64,000 bases of DNA, taken from Corynebacterium aurimucosum ATCC 700975 (lineage in GTDB: Bacteria > Actinomycetota > Actinomycetes > Mycobacteriales > Mycobacteriaceae). The position numbers and the translations under genes are program-made. The DNA lies in assembly GCF_007672725.1 (NCBI RefSeq), contig NZ_VDTC01000008.1, forward strand, positions 105,482 through 169,481. The letters are read 5' to 3'. Below are positions 35,146 to 44,240 of the stretch, in pieces. Each line of letters begins with the position of its first letter. Position 1 is the stretch's first letter. Below the pieces are notes generated by a model. The model made no database searches. It saw only the letters and a program-made list of their open reading frames with translations, and was not told where the DNA came from.

Positions 35146-36934
35146 AACTATCTCACCCCTGGTGAACCTGCTGCTGCCCTACGTCAGCTTTCTGATCCCC
35201 CTTCCGATCATCATCCCCGCCCTGGCGGCCGCACTGGCGATGCTCTTTGCGCGCAATGCTCATGCGCAGCGCCGCATCGCCTTCTTCTCCCTGCTCACGC
35301 TGGCCGCGGTCAACGCCGCACTGATCTTCATCGCGGATACCACCGGCATCCAGACCCTCCAGGTGGGCGGCTGGGACGCCCCGGTGGGCATCACGCTCGT
35401 GGCGGACCGTTTGTCCACGGTCATGCTCTTTACCTCCTCCGTCGTCCTGTTCTCCGTCATGTGGTACGCCATCTCGCAGGGCGTGCGCGATGGCACCAAG
35501 GACGAACCGGTGGCGGTGTTCCTGCCTAATTACATGTTGCTGACCATGGGCGTGAACGTGTCCTTCCTGGCCGGTGACCTGTTCAACCTCTACGTGGGCT
35601 TCGAGATCTTCCTCGTGTCTTCCTACGTGCTGCTGACCCTCGGCGCATCGCCCGCGCGTGTGCGGGCGGGCGTGGGCTATGTCATGGTCTCCATGGCCTC
35701 CTCGCTCATCTTCGTGCTGGCCTTGGCCTATGTCTACGCCGCGGTGGGCACGATGAACATGGCCCAGATCGGCCTCCGGATGGAGGACATCCCGGCCGGT
35801 ACCCGCTCCGCGGTCTTCTCCGTGTTGCTCATCGCCTTCGGCATCAAGGCGGCCATCTTCCCTCTCGATGCCTGGTTGCCGGACTCCTACCCCACCGCGC
35901 CTTCGCTCGTCACCGCGGTCTTCGCGGGCCTGCTCACCAAGGTCGGCGTCTACGCCATCATCCGCGCGCGTACCTCCATCTTCACCGGCGGCGGGCTCGA
36001 CGGCCTGCTCATGTGGGTCGCACTGGCCACGATGCTCGTGGGTATCTTGGGCGCCATCGCGCAATCGGATATCAAGCGCTTGCTGTCCTTCACCCTGGTC
36101 AGCCACATCGGCTACATGGTCTTCGGCGTTGCCCTCGGTACCGCGCAGGGTTTGTCGGGCGCCATCTTCTACGCCGTACACCACATTCTGGTGCAGACCG
36201 CGCTTTTCCTGGTTGTAGGACTTATCGAGCGCCAAGCCGGCACATCCTCGCTGCGGCGCTTGGGCTCGCTGATTTATTCCGCACCGCTCATCGCCATTTT
36301 GTACTTCATCCCGGCCATGAACTTGGGCGGCATCCCGCCCTTCTCCGGCTTCCTGGGCAAGATCATGCTGATCCAGGCCGGCGCGAACGAGGGTTCCTGG
36401 ATGTCGTGGGTGCTCATCGGCGGCGCGGTGGTCACCTCACTGCTGACCCTTTACGTCATGATCCTCGTGTGGACCAAGGGCTTCCTGCGTGACCGCAGGG
36501 ATGCCCCCGAAGGCAACCTCGCCATGGCGCGGCCCTCCCCGCTCGGGGAGGTCACCGAGTACGTCGAATTGGAGGAGCGCGCCGATGTCGGTCGCGTGCC
36601 CTTCGGCATGCTGGCCTCCACGTCCCTGCTCGTCATCGCCTCGGTATCGATGACCTTCCTCGCCGGCCCGATCTCCGGTGTCACCACCCGCGCGGCGACG
36701 TCCGCGCAGGATGACTCCATTTACCGCTACGCGGTACTGGGAGATTCCGCCGAGGACCCAACGCGGCACTTGGACCCCGCCGAACGCTACGAGGAGGGCG
36801 CCGATTCGCGGAAGAACCGCAGCGAGCCCCTCCCGGATCCGGAGCCGGTGGCGCCGACAACGAGGACGTCGCCAAGCGCCACGCCCACATTGCCCACCTC
36901 CGTGGATAAGGAAGAAGAGGAGGTGTCCCGATGA
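35138..36934 (+). CDS. mrpD: Na+/H+ antiporter subunit D
   Basis: The 598-residue NuoM/N-like membrane subunit has about fourteen transmembrane segments. Conserved stretches include NLYVGFEIFLVSSYVLLTLG near 146-165, KAAIFPLDAWLPDSYPTAPS near 244-263 and GIPPFSGFLGKIML near 397-410. These carry the glutamate, lysines and prolines typical of proton-translocating antiporter-like subunits. A charged Pro/Ser/Thr-rich cytoplasmic tail of about 60 residues follows the last helix. Its stop overlaps mrpE (ATGA). Confidence 0.94.
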   Translation: MSETISPLVNLLLPYVSFLIPLPIIIPALAAALAMLFARNAHAQRRIAFFSLLTLAAVNAALIFIADTTGIQTLQVGGWDAPVGITLVADRLSTVMLFTSSVVLFSVMWYAISQGVRDGTKDEPVAVFLPNYMLLTMGVNVSFLAGDLFNLYVGFEIFLVSSYVLLTLGASPARVRAGVGYVMVSMASSLIFVLALAYVYAAVGTMNMAQIGLRMEDIPAGTRSAVFSVLLIAFGIKAAIFPLDAWLPDSYPTAPSLVTAVFAGLLTKVGVYAIIRARTSIFTGGGLDGLLMWVALATMLVGILGAIAQSDIKRLLSFTLVSHIGYMVFGVALGTAQGLSGAIFYAVHHILVQTALFLVVGLIERQAGTSSLRRLGSLIYSAPLIAILYFIPAMNLGGIPPFSGFLGKIMLIQAGANEGSWMSWVLIGGAVVTSLLTLYVMILVWTKGFLRDRRDAPEGNLAMARPSPLGEVTEYVELEERADVGRVPFGMLASTSLLVIASVSMTFLAGPISGVTTRAATSAQDDSIYRYAVLGDSAEDPTRHLDPAERYEEGADSRKNRSEPLPDPEPVAPTTRTSPSATPTLPTSVDKEEEEVSR

Positions 36935-37449
36935 GATTCTCCGGAATTAAGCACCGTTTCCGCCCGTGGTTCATGGTGTGGATCATCGTCATGTGGTGCA
37001 TGCTCATGGGTGAAGTCACCGTGGCGAACCTGGTGGGCGGGCTGATAGCCAGCCTGTTTATCGTCTTCGCGCTGCCGCTGCCGGCGATGCCCGTGGCGGG
37101 GATTTCGGTGAGCTGGGGCAAACTTTTCATCTTTATGGTGCAGTGGTTTGTGGAGCTGATGGAAGCTTCTATCAAAGTGGGCTGGCTGGCGGTGCGCCCG
37201 CAGGAGGTGCCCAAGACGGCGATCGTCAGGCTCCCGATGCGCTTGGAGAATGAGTTCGTTCTGGCGCTGGCGGTCAGCCTGTACAACCTGCAGCCGGGCG
37301 GCACCGTGTCCGATATCGACATTGCGAACCGCATGCTCACCATCCATCTGCTCGACGCCGATTCTGAAGCTCACCTAGAGCGTGAGATCGCGGCGGTGCG
37401 CAAGCTGGAGGCCGATATGATTGCCATCTTCGAAAGGAGCCACCCCTGA
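36931..37449 (+). CDS. mrpE: Na+/H+ antiporter subunit E
   Basis: The 172-residue protein has hydrophobic segments near 12-30, 32-52 and 62-80, and then a cytoplasmic domain with LPMRLENEFVLALAVSLYNL, PGGTVSDID and LTIHLLDAD, the MrpE signatures. It is needed for assembly of the Mrp complex. The ATG overlaps the mrpD stop, and its own stop overlaps mrpF (TGATG). Confidence 0.92.
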   Translation: MRFSGIKHRFRPWFMVWIIVMWCMLMGEVTVANLVGGLIASLFIVFALPLPAMPVAGISVSWGKLFIFMVQWFVELMEASIKVGWLAVRPQEVPKTAIVRLPMRLENEFVLALAVSLYNLQPGGTVSDIDIANRMLTIHLLDADSEAHLEREIAAVRKLEADMIAIFERSHP

Positions 37450-37721
37450 TGGATACTGACGTGTATAACATCCTGCTCACCGTGGCCGCGGGCTTCCTCG
37501 TGGTGGCCTTCCTCATCACCACGTGGCGCATCGTCATCGGGCCCAACTCGCTTGACCGGCTCATCGCCATGGACGGGCTCGTGGCCATGTTCCAATGCGC
37601 CCTGGCCACCTACATCTGTTGGACGCTGGACACGACGGTCTCCAACGCGATGTTGGTGGTGGCGCTCCTCGGGTTCATCTCGACGGTCTCCGTTACTCGC
37701 TTTAGGAAGAGGGACTCATGA
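37449..37721 (+). CDS. mrpF: Na+/H+ antiporter subunit F
   Basis: A 90-residue protein with three membrane helices. It carries the family motif RIVIGPNSLDRLIAMDGL (about 27-44) and a C-terminal GFISTVSVTRFRKR. The size is normal for MrpF. It overlaps both neighbours by one and four bases. Confidence 0.93.
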   Translation: MDTDVYNILLTVAAGFLVVAFLITTWRIVIGPNSLDRLIAMDGLVAMFQCALATYICWTLDTTVSNAMLVVALLGFISTVSVTRFRKRDS

Positions 37722-38098
37722 GTTACGCAGTAGTTGCCGATATCCTCTCCATCATCCTCATCCTCCTTGGCTCGATACTCACCTTGGCGGCCGCGATTGG
37801 AGTGGCACGTTTTAAGGACACGATGGCGCGCGTGCACGCCATAGCCAAACCCCAAACCACCGGGCTCATCTTCACCATTGTGGGCGCAATCATCAAGGTG
37901 ACGGGCTCGGAGAGCTTCAGCGTGGCTGAGCGCGGCGACTTGGGCATCCTGGTGCTGCTTGTCCTTTTCGCCATGATCACCAGCCCGGTGACCGCACAAA
38001 GAACCACGCGTATCGCCCGCCGTGAGGGCCTGTACGGCCCGCCGGAGTCAATGCTGCGCAATGAGGCCCCTGCCGCGCGCTCCATGCGCCGAAAGTAG
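37718..38098 (+). CDS. mrpG: Na+/H+ antiporter subunit G
   Basis: The 126-residue last subunit has three membrane helices. IGVARFKDTMARVHAIAKPQ (about 27-46) is the MrpG hallmark, and TSPVTAQRTTRIARREGL follows the third helix. It ends the operon A(B)-C-D-E-F-G, so the full complement of Mrp subunits is present and the complex is likely functional in sodium and alkaline-pH tolerance. Confidence 0.93.
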   Translation: MSYAVVADILSIILILLGSILTLAAAIGVARFKDTMARVHAIAKPQTTGLIFTIVGAIIKVTGSESFSVAERGDLGILVLLVLFAMITSPVTAQRTTRIARREGLYGPPESMLRNEAPAARSMRRK

Positions 38099-38186
38099 GG
38101 ACACGGGCGCCTTCTCCCAGGAAATGAGGGCGAATTAATATAGGCTGCAAAAGGCAATAATTGGTGGTCATCCGAGGAGAGTCGAC

Positions 38187-39410
38187 GTGAAGAAGCTGCA
38201 AGGCGTACCAACGATATGCGCTGTCCTCGCGCTGTGCATCGCCGTGATGGTGTACAAGTTCAGCCAGTTCGATGGACCCCATGCCTTCATCAATATCCTC
38301 CCCTTCGACCTCTCCATCTACCGCATGGCGGGCGAAGACCTCAACACGGGCGGCCTGCTTTACGACGCCCCCTACATCTTCGAGTTCCCCTTCACCTACC
38401 CGCCCTTTGCGGGTTTGCTGTTCAAGGTTTTGCCCTTCTTCAGCAAGGGTGCGTTGACCTTTATGTGGCCCTCGCTCATGTTCCTAGCGGTGTTGGCAAT
38501 CATCATCATGATCTTCCGTGAGCGGGGCATGAAGATGACCCCGGCGGCCGTCCTGGTAGCGGTGCTGCTCACCGCCCTGACCCCGGCGAACGAGGCGATG
38601 CAGGGCTCGCTGTACTACGGGCAGGTCAACGTTTTCTTGATGCTGCTCGTGGCCCTAGATTTCCTGCCGCTCAAGCACCGCCTCCCGGGCGTCGGCATCG
38701 GCCTGGCCGCGGGCATCAAGCTGACCCCGGCCTATATGGGGCTGGCCTTGCTCTTTGAGAAGCGCTGGTGGGCCGCCGCGGGGGCGGTCATCACCTTCCT
38801 GGTGACCGTGGTGCTCGGTTTCCTCTTCGTGCCGGACGCGATGGATTTTTGGACCGACGCCATGTTCAACTCCTCCCGCGTGGGCGAGCATGCCAACCCC
38901 GGCGCGAAGTCGCTGCGCTCGCTCATGTACCGCGTTCTCGGCGTCGACGGCGGCATCTGGTGGCTGCTGGCGGTCATCGTGGTCTTTGCGCTTACCTGCC
39001 TGGCGCTGCGCACCGCATACCTGCGTGGCAACCGCTCGGCGGCCTTCGCGCTGACGGGCCTGAGCACCTGCTTGGTCTCCCCCTTCTCGTGGTACCACCA
39101 CTTCGTGTGGACCATCCCCTTCGTGGTCATGGTCTTCGTATCCGTCAACCAGGCGCTCAGCACGCGCCTGTCCGGAAAGTTCGGCGAGCAACTCGCCGGA
39201 CTCGCCTCCGTGGCGGCACTGTTCGTGGTGTCGCTGCCGTTTATGTCGGTGCCAGTGTGGTTCACCATGTCCACGGCCAACCTCGATGCGATCGAATCCT
39301 TCCAGCCGTGGGCGACCTCCCTGTGGACGCTGTCCTGCGTTGCCTTCATCGCCGTCTACGCGGTGTGGGGATTCGTCGCGCCGCGTAAGCGCGCGGTGGC
39401 GGAGAGCTAG
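38187..39410 (+). CDS. GT87-family (DUF2029) polyprenyl-phosphate-mannose-type mannosyltransferase
   Basis: The 407-residue membrane protein has about ten helices. GT87 landmarks are LPFDLSIYRMAGEDL near 38-52 (first-loop Asp), FTYPPFAGLL near 69-78, GQVNVFLMLLVALDFLP near 145-161, AAGIKLTPA near 174-182 and SPFSWYHHFVWTIP near 295-308. In mycolic-acid bacteria GT87 enzymes (PimE, MptC-like) transfer alpha-1,2-mannose from decaprenyl-phosphate-mannose to lipoglycans outside the membrane. I infer such a role, but the acceptor is unknown. AGGAGAG lies before the GTG start. Confidence 0.85.
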   Translation: MKKLQGVPTICAVLALCIAVMVYKFSQFDGPHAFINILPFDLSIYRMAGEDLNTGGLLYDAPYIFEFPFTYPPFAGLLFKVLPFFSKGALTFMWPSLMFLAVLAIIIMIFRERGMKMTPAAVLVAVLLTALTPANEAMQGSLYYGQVNVFLMLLVALDFLPLKHRLPGVGIGLAAGIKLTPAYMGLALLFEKRWWAAAGAVITFLVTVVLGFLFVPDAMDFWTDAMFNSSRVGEHANPGAKSLRSLMYRVLGVDGGIWWLLAVIVVFALTCLALRTAYLRGNRSAAFALTGLSTCLVSPFSWYHHFVWTIPFVVMVFVSVNQALSTRLSGKFGEQLAGLASVAALFVVSLPFMSVPVWFTMSTANLDAIESFQPWATSLWTLSCVAFIAVYAVWGFVAPRKRAVAES

Positions 39411-39476
39411 GGGCGTTTCGATCAAATAAGGGGGCAAAACCCGCCTGTTTTGGAGCACTATTTGATCGAAACGTCC
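39411..39476. repeat. palindromic intergenic repeat, copy 4
   Basis: The left arm GGGCGTTTCGATCAAATA begins on the base after the GT87 stop. The right arm is the complement of GGACGTTTCGATCAAATA. The 66-base span is the same as in copies 1-3. Confidence 0.85.
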
Positions 39477-39504
39477 TCGTCGAGGCGAGACAGCTTCCCC
39501 AAAC

Positions 39505-39567
39505 GACGTTTCGATCAATTAAGGCCCGGAAAACCATCAGTTTCCGGGCCTTAATTGATCGTTCGGT
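39505..39567. repeat. palindromic intergenic repeat, copy 5 (strongest hairpin)
   Basis: A perfect 21-base inverted repeat (39512-39532 with 39541-39561) around an eight-base loop; the arm begins CGATCAATTAAGGCCCGG. The outer left flank ACGACGTTT matches the family arm. The outer right flank has the GTTCGGT variant also seen in copy 3. It lies between the convergent GT87 and GCS2 genes and could terminate both. Confidence 0.85.
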
Positions 39568-39574
39568 ATTCAAG

Positions 39575-40711
39575 CTAGAGCGGCAGCAGCTGCTCCATTT
39601 CATCCGCGGTGGCCTTGACCACCTTCTGCCAGCTGCCGGTCTCCTCGTACAGACGGCGCTGGCGCTCATAGCCCGCCCCGGAATCGATGATTTCCTGCAC
39701 CAGCTGCAGCTCCCGGGCGCAGCCCAGCTCCTCGGACAGCGGGGCCAGCTCCACCAAGAGATCCGCCAGCTCATCCTTGATCCAACGCTCATCGGTCTCG
39801 CGTGAGGTGATGACCAGCGCGTCCATGCCATAGCGCGCGCCGCGCCACTTATTCTCCGCCACGTGCCACGGCTGGAGCGTGGGCAGCTGCTCGCCCGCAT
39901 CGATCATGCGGTCATAGTGCACCACTAAGCAATGCGTCAGCGCCACGATGGCGGAGAGCTCGCGGAGGTTGGAGGCGGCGTCGGAAATGCGCACCTCCAC
40001 CGTTCCCCACTTGGAGGCCGGGCGAACATCGAAGTGCATCGAGCCCGTGTGGTTAATAACCCCCGAAATCGCCTGGTCCCGCATGTAGGACTGCCACTGC
40101 TCCCAGTTTTCAAACTGGTAGGGCATGCCCGCGGTGGGCAGCTGTTGGTAGAGCATCGTGCGGTTGGAGGCATAGCCGGTATCGAGCCCCTCCCACCCCG
40201 GCGAGCACGCGGAGATGGCCAGCAGGTGGGGGTACTTCGTCATCAGGGCGTTGATGATGGGCCACACGCGCTCCTCGTGGCTGATGCCGACGTGCACGTG
40301 CGTGCCCCACAGCAGCATTTGCTGGCCCCAGTACTGGGTGCGGTTGATGATTTCGGAATAGCTCTCCTTGGCGGAGACGGGGTTCTTCCGGAAGTCCGTG
40401 AAAGGGTGCCCGCCCGAGGCCCACAGGCGCACGTCCATGGAATCGGCCGCCTCACGCACTGCGCTGAGCGACGCCCGAAGGTCCCCCATCGCCTCCGGCA
40501 CCGTCCGGCACACCCCGGTCACCAGCTCCACCGTGTTTTGGAGGAATTCCTTTTCCAGGTGCACGGAGGGGTGGGAGGCGCGGACAACGTCGATAAGCTC
40601 GGCACCGCGAGGCACGAGATCCCAGGTCACGGGGTCAACGAGGGCAACTTCCCACTCGACACCCAGCGTGGGCTCGGGTGAACGGGCGAAGTTCTCTTCC
40701 GGAATATTCAC
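39575..40711 (-). CDS. glutamate-cysteine ligase family 2 (YbdK-type) carboxylate-amine ligase
   Basis: The 378-residue protein belongs to the GCS2 family. Near the start it has [13 protein letters not shown] with the metal-binding Glu pair, then the VELVTGVC stretch. Also present are [12 protein letters not shown] near 133-144 and the arginine-rich [10 protein letters not shown] near 293-302. Family members act as weak glutamate-cysteine ligases or related carboxylate-amine ligases. No gshB or mycothiol gene adjoins, so the substrate is open. Downstream lie two palindromic repeats and the convergent GT87 gene. Confidence 0.87.
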   Translation of the reverse strand: MNIPEENFARSPEPTLGVEWEVALVDPVTWDLVPRGAELIDVVRASHPSVHLEKEFLQNTVELVTGVCRTVPEAMGDLRASLSAVREAADSMDVRLWASGGHPFTDFRKNPVSAKESYSEIINRTQYWGQQMLLWGTHVHVGISHEERVWPIINALMTKYPHLLAISACSPGWEGLDTGYASNRTMLYQQLPTAGMPYQFENWEQWQSYMRDQAISGVINHTGSMHFDVRPASKWGTVEVRISDAASNLRELSAIVALTHCLVVHYDRMIDAGEQLPTLQPWHVAENKWRGARYGMDALVITSRETDERWIKDELADLLVELAPLSEELGCARELQLVQEIIDSGAGYERQRRLYEETGSWQKVVKATADEMEQLLPL

Positions 40712-40759
40712 CCATTCATCCTATCCACCAACAGGGTGAATTTAATAAGTTTTTATTCC

Positions 40760-41518
40760 CTAGGCTTGGGGAACGGCGAGGACCACGACGACGGCATCGC
40801 CCTTGGTGTAATCCCCGGTCAGCTCAGCCGGGTACGGCGCAATGGCTTCCGCCGGAACGTTGCCGCCGTAGTACTGGGCGGCCACTTCCTTGGCCAGGTT
40901 CTCGGCCGCGGCATCACCCTGCGGAAAGAATACGGTGGTCTGCGGTGCGACGAGGACATCATCGCTGATGTTTCCTACCTCGGAGACCTTAAACTTTTCG
41001 CTCTTAAGGCGCTCGGCCTCATCGGCGGCGTAGTTGACGCGGCCGGAGTTGTTATAAACGTTGACGGGGATTTCCGCCTGCGGGCGATCGGCATTGCCCG
41101 CGGGTGCGCCGGCCTCGGCGTTCCCACCATGCTCAGCGCCGGCCTCAGCAGCGTTCTCCGAGTCGGCCTCGGTATCAGCCGGGCGCTCGTTCTCGGCGGC
41201 GTCCTTGTTCTTGCCGGCTTCGCCCGCAGCGCCGCCAGTCGCGGCATCGCCCTCGGCACCACCGGTGGCGGGTCTGGACACGGCGGCATCGTTGGCGGGC
41301 GCGTCTTGGGCGGCATCCTCGGAGCTATCCGAGGTCATGGCGTACAGAGCCCACATGCCGAGCATGACGGCCACGGCGATGAGCACCATGGCGACACCAC
41401 GCAGCGGGAGCTTGCTAGCGGAGGCCGGGGCGGCGGCCGAGTCGGACTCGGCGGCGTGGCGCGCGCGGTCAGCGGACGAGGCAGAGTTTTCCGGATTCAC
41501 ATTAGTCACATTGGTCAC
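40760..41518 (-). CDS. LytR_C domain membrane protein
   Basis: I choose the GTG at 41518 (252 residues); GTGs at 41509 and 41500 are alternatives and no ribosome-binding site decides between them. The frame remains open far upstream through DUF3263 and def, but those belong to other genes. Residues 35-59 form one membrane helix, followed by a roughly 90-residue Ala/Glu/Gly-rich linker and a C-terminal LytR_C-type domain (IPVNVYNNSGRVNYA to the end). It is the counterpart of Rv0431, next to a DUF3263 gene. The extracytoplasmic domain's role is unknown. Confidence 0.83.
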   Translation of the reverse strand: MTNVTNVNPENSASSADRARHAAESDSAAAPASASKLPLRGVAMVLIAVAVMLGMWALYAMTSDSSEDAAQDAPANDAAVSRPATGGAEGDAATGGAAGEAGKNKDAAENERPADTEADSENAAEAGAEHGGNAEAGAPAGNADRPQAEIPVNVYNNSGRVNYAADEAERLKSEKFKVSEVGNISDDVLVAPQTTVFFPQGDAAAENLAKEVAAQYYGGNVPAEAIAPYPAELTGDYTKGDAVVVVLAVPQA

Positions 41519-41535
41519 TCTAGTATCTGCGAGCC

Positions 41536-41790
41536 CTAGTCCGGCGCATTGTCGCGTGCGGCGCGCCGGATGTCCTCGCGGGCGTCGCGAAGCCGGCGCA
41601 AACGGGTGACCAGCAGCGGGTAGGAGGCGTGCGCGGCGGGGTTGTCGAGCAGCACGTTGAGGCGTTGGTGATAGCGCACCGGAGTAATGTCCAGCTGCGT
41701 GCGGATGGCCTCCTCCTTGGCGCCGATATCGCGCGGGGCGTGGGACTCGAACTCCAAAATCGCGGCGTCTAGGTCTGACAGGGAATGCAT
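41536..41790 (-). CDS. DUF3263 domain protein
   Basis: An 84-residue basic, helical protein starting [21 protein letters not shown] and containing [17 protein letters not shown] and LRRLRDAR, typical of DUF3263 (Rv0430 type). The family looks like a small helix-turn-helix DNA-binding protein, but this is unproven. It starts 16 bases from the divergent def start. A TACAGT -10-like box six bases upstream suggests a leaderless transcript. Confidence 0.88.
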   Translation of the reverse strand: MHSLSDLDAAILEFESHAPRDIGAKEEAIRTQLDITPVRYHQRLNVLLDNPAAHASYPLLVTRLRRLRDAREDIRRAARDNAPD

Positions 41791-41793
41791 GCT

Positions 41794-41802
41794 TAAACTG
41801 TA
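41794..41802. promoter_or_regulatory. overlapping divergent -10 boxes between DUF3263 and def
   Basis: On the plus strand TAAACT (41794-41799) ends seven bases before the def ATG. On the minus strand TACAGT (complement of 41797-41802) ends six bases before the DUF3263 ATG. The two hexamers overlap by three bases, and the gap between the start codons is only 16 bases, so both -35 regions must lie inside the opposite gene. Confidence 0.5.
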
Positions 41803-41806
41803 TTCC

Positions 41807-42421
41807 ATGACTATTCGTCCCATCGTTATCCACGGCGACCCGGTCCTCCACAACCCCACCGAGCCGGTCACCGAGCCCATCGACTCCCCCGAGCTGCAGG
41901 AGCTCATCGCAGACATGCACGAAACCATGGATGCCGCGCACGGAGTTGGCCTGGCCGCAAACCAGATCGGCGTGAACAAGCGCCTCTTTGTCTACCACTG
42001 CCCCGACACCGACGGGCCTGACGGCACCGAGCTTCCGGAAGGCGGCATGCGCCGCGGCTGCGTCATCAACCCGGTGCTGGAAACCTCCGAGATCCCGGAG
42101 ACCATGCCGGCTGACGACGGTTCCGAAGACGAAGGCTGCCTCTCCGTTCCGGGCGAGGGCTTCCCCACCGGCCGCGCCGACTGGGCCCGCGTGACCGGCA
42201 AGAACGAAAAGGGCGAAGACATCTCCATCGAGGGCTATGGCTTCTTCGCGCGCATGCTGCAGCACGAAACCGGCCACCTCGACGGCTTCGTCTACACCGA
42301 CGTGCTTACCGGCCGCTACAAGCGCCAGGCCAAGAAGGCCATTAAGCGCAACGGCTGGACCGAGGCCGGCCTCACCTGGGTTCCGGGCGAGGACGAAGAC
42401 CCCTTCGGGCACGAGGACTAA
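41807..42421 (+). CDS. def: peptide deformylase
   Basis: Def removes the formyl group from nascent proteins. The 204-residue enzyme shows all three motifs: [10 protein letters not shown] at 46-55, EGCLSVPG at 109-116 with the metal-ligand cysteine 111, and HETGH at 153-157 with the two histidine ligands and catalytic glutamate. The start at 41807 is chosen because the upstream frame is the opposite strand of DUF3263 and a -10-like box suits a leaderless ATG. The stop overlaps the GNAT gene (TAATG). Confidence 0.96.
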   Translation: MTIRPIVIHGDPVLHNPTEPVTEPIDSPELQELIADMHETMDAAHGVGLAANQIGVNKRLFVYHCPDTDGPDGTELPEGGMRRGCVINPVLETSEIPETMPADDGSEDEGCLSVPGEGFPTGRADWARVTGKNEKGEDISIEGYGFFARMLQHETGHLDGFVYTDVLTGRYKRQAKKAIKRNGWTEAGLTWVPGEDEDPFGHED

Positions 42422-43419
42422 TGTCCCGCATCTTCCGCTCCGATGCCGTCCAGGAGGGCGAGCGCGTGGTGGCCCGGCGCGATTTCGGCGGCGTGCACAG
42501 CGATGTGATTGGGCACGTGCTCAGCGTAGATCCGCTGGTCATCCGTCCACAGGAGGTGGGCGGCTACCCCTCCTCGCTTGACGCGGTGGAGATTCCGCCG
42601 GAGCAGCTCAAGATTATTAAGCGCCTCTCCCCGCGCACGGTGCGCAATTCCGATATCCGCGCCGTCGAGGTAGCCACCGCAGCCGCCTTCCCGGGAAAGG
42701 AGCACACGTGGACCTCCGATGGCCAGTGGCTCATGCGCGCGGGCGATGGCGTGACGGGCCGCTCCAATTCGGCGGTGCCGCTCGGCCCGTCTGCGGGTTT
42801 CCTGCCGGTGCCTTTCGATGAGATTGAAGCCTTCTACGCGCGCCACGATCTTCCAGTGCGCTTGGCCATCCCGGAGCGCATCGGCAAGTCGGCTGAGAAG
42901 CTCGTGGCGGCGCAGCCCGAAGCTTGGGAGCTCGAACCGGAAATCCTGGTGATGGTCCGAGACCTGGATGAGCTGCCGGCGCTTTCCGACGTCCACTTCG
43001 TCATCGATGAGCAACCCGATGCCGAATGGCTCAACCTCTACCACTTCCGCGGCAAAGCCCTGCCGCCGCTGGCGCTGGAGTACCTGCGCAGCCACATCGA
43101 CGGCACGATGGGCTTCGGACGCCTCCTCTCCCCTGCTGGTGAGACCATCGCGATCACGCGCGGCACGCTCACCGAATCCGGGGACGGCACCGTGTGGCTG
43201 GGTTACTCCGCCGTAGAGGTGGCCGAAGGCTGGCGCCGCAAGGGCCTGGGCACCGCCTTGGGCGCGCACATGCTGGCCTGGGGCAAGGCACAGGGCGCGG
43301 AGAAGGCCTACCTGCAGGTCGTGGCGCACAACACTGCGGGAATTCGCCTCTATGAGAAGCTCGGCTTCTTAGAGCAGCACCGCCACCGTTACGCCCGCCG
43401 CCTGCCTCAAGTACCCTAA
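42421..43419 (+). CDS. GNAT-family acetyltransferase with N-terminal SH3-like domain
   Basis: The 332-residue protein has an N-terminal beta-rich part (about 1-60, VVARRDFGGVHSDVIGHVLS) and two GNAT-like halves. The second contains the acetyl-CoA loop EGWRRKGLGTALGAHML (about 264-280) and the NTAGIRLYEKLGF ending. It is the counterpart of Rv0428c, which always sits between def and xthA. The acceptor substrate is unknown. It is translationally coupled to def. Confidence 0.87.
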   Translation: MSRIFRSDAVQEGERVVARRDFGGVHSDVIGHVLSVDPLVIRPQEVGGYPSSLDAVEIPPEQLKIIKRLSPRTVRNSDIRAVEVATAAAFPGKEHTWTSDGQWLMRAGDGVTGRSNSAVPLGPSAGFLPVPFDEIEAFYARHDLPVRLAIPERIGKSAEKLVAAQPEAWELEPEILVMVRDLDELPALSDVHFVIDEQPDAEWLNLYHFRGKALPPLALEYLRSHIDGTMGFGRLLSPAGETIAITRGTLTESGDGTVWLGYSAVEVAEGWRRKGLGTALGAHMLAWGKAQGAEKAYLQVVAHNTAGIRLYEKLGFLEQHRHRYARRLPQVP

Positions 43420-43424
43420 ACCAC

Positions 43425-44234
43425 ATGCGCATCGCTACCTGGAACATCAACTCCGTTCGCACCCGCGCGCAGCGCGCGGTGGATCTTCTGGCCAAGCACG
43501 ACATCGACGTGCTCTGCCTGCAAGAAACCAAGGTGGCGGATGCGAAGTTCCCCCGCGAGCCTTTTGAGGAGGCCGGCTACCACGTCACCTGCCACGGGCT
43601 GAACCAGTGGAATGGCGTGGCCATTGTGTCTAAGGAGGAGCCGGAGGAGGTCCAGACCTTCTTCCCCGGTCAGCCCGGTTTCCACAAAGATCCCGCTAAG
43701 GATCAGGCGCGCGAGGCCCGGGCGGTATCGGCCCGCATCCGCGGGATTGAGATCTGGTCCCTCTACGTTCCCAACGGACGCGAGATCACGGACCGCCACT
43801 TCGACTACAAGCTGGACTTCCTCTACGCGCTGGCACGCTATGTGGAGACCCGCGCGCAGTCGAAACTCTTGCTCACGGGTGACTTCAACATTGCGCCGCG
43901 CGATGAGGACGTCTGGGATATGTCCCTTTTCCGCGGCAAAACACACGTCACCGAACCGGAGCGCGCGGCCTTCCAGATGCTGGAGGAGGCCGGGCTTGAG
44001 GAGGTCACACGCCGCTTCACCGAGGAAGACCGCTGGACCTACTTTGATTACAAGTCCTTGCGCTTCCAGAAAAACGAGGGCATGCGCATCGATTTCCAGC
44101 TGGCCAGCGAGCCGCTTGCACGCCTGATCCAAGGTGCCCAGGTGGATATGGTTGAGCGCGCCGGCGACAAGACCTCCGACCACGTGCCACTGATCGCAGA
44201 TTTCGATGTCCCCGATTTCGCATCGGTGCGCTAG
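43425..44234 (+). CDS. xthA: exodeoxyribonuclease III
   Basis: XthA is an AP endonuclease and 3-prime exonuclease for base-excision repair. The 269-residue protein shows RIATWNINSVRTR at the start (metal-binding Asn), LCLQETK with the catalytic Glu near residue 34, YVPNGRE, LTGDFNIAPRDEDV near 147-160 with the Asp/Asn pair, and SDHVPLIADF with the catalytic Asp-His at the end. It follows the GNAT gene by five bases. Start: ATG with no strong ribosome-binding site, probably translated by coupling. Confidence 0.95.
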   Translation: MRIATWNINSVRTRAQRAVDLLAKHDIDVLCLQETKVADAKFPREPFEEAGYHVTCHGLNQWNGVAIVSKEEPEEVQTFFPGQPGFHKDPAKDQAREARAVSARIRGIEIWSLYVPNGREITDRHFDYKLDFLYALARYVETRAQSKLLLTGDFNIAPRDEDVWDMSLFRGKTHVTEPERAAFQMLEEAGLEEVTRRFTEEDRWTYFDYKSLRFQKNEGMRIDFQLASEPLARLIQGAQVDMVERAGDKTSDHVPLIADFDVPDFASVR

Positions 44235-44240
44235 CCTGCC

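Noticed and set aside
40760..42412. Single 550-codon minus-strand frame across LytR_C, DUF3263 and def
   Set aside because: Only the part below 41518 is LytR_C coding. The rest is the wrong frame or strand of the better-supported DUF3263 and def genes.
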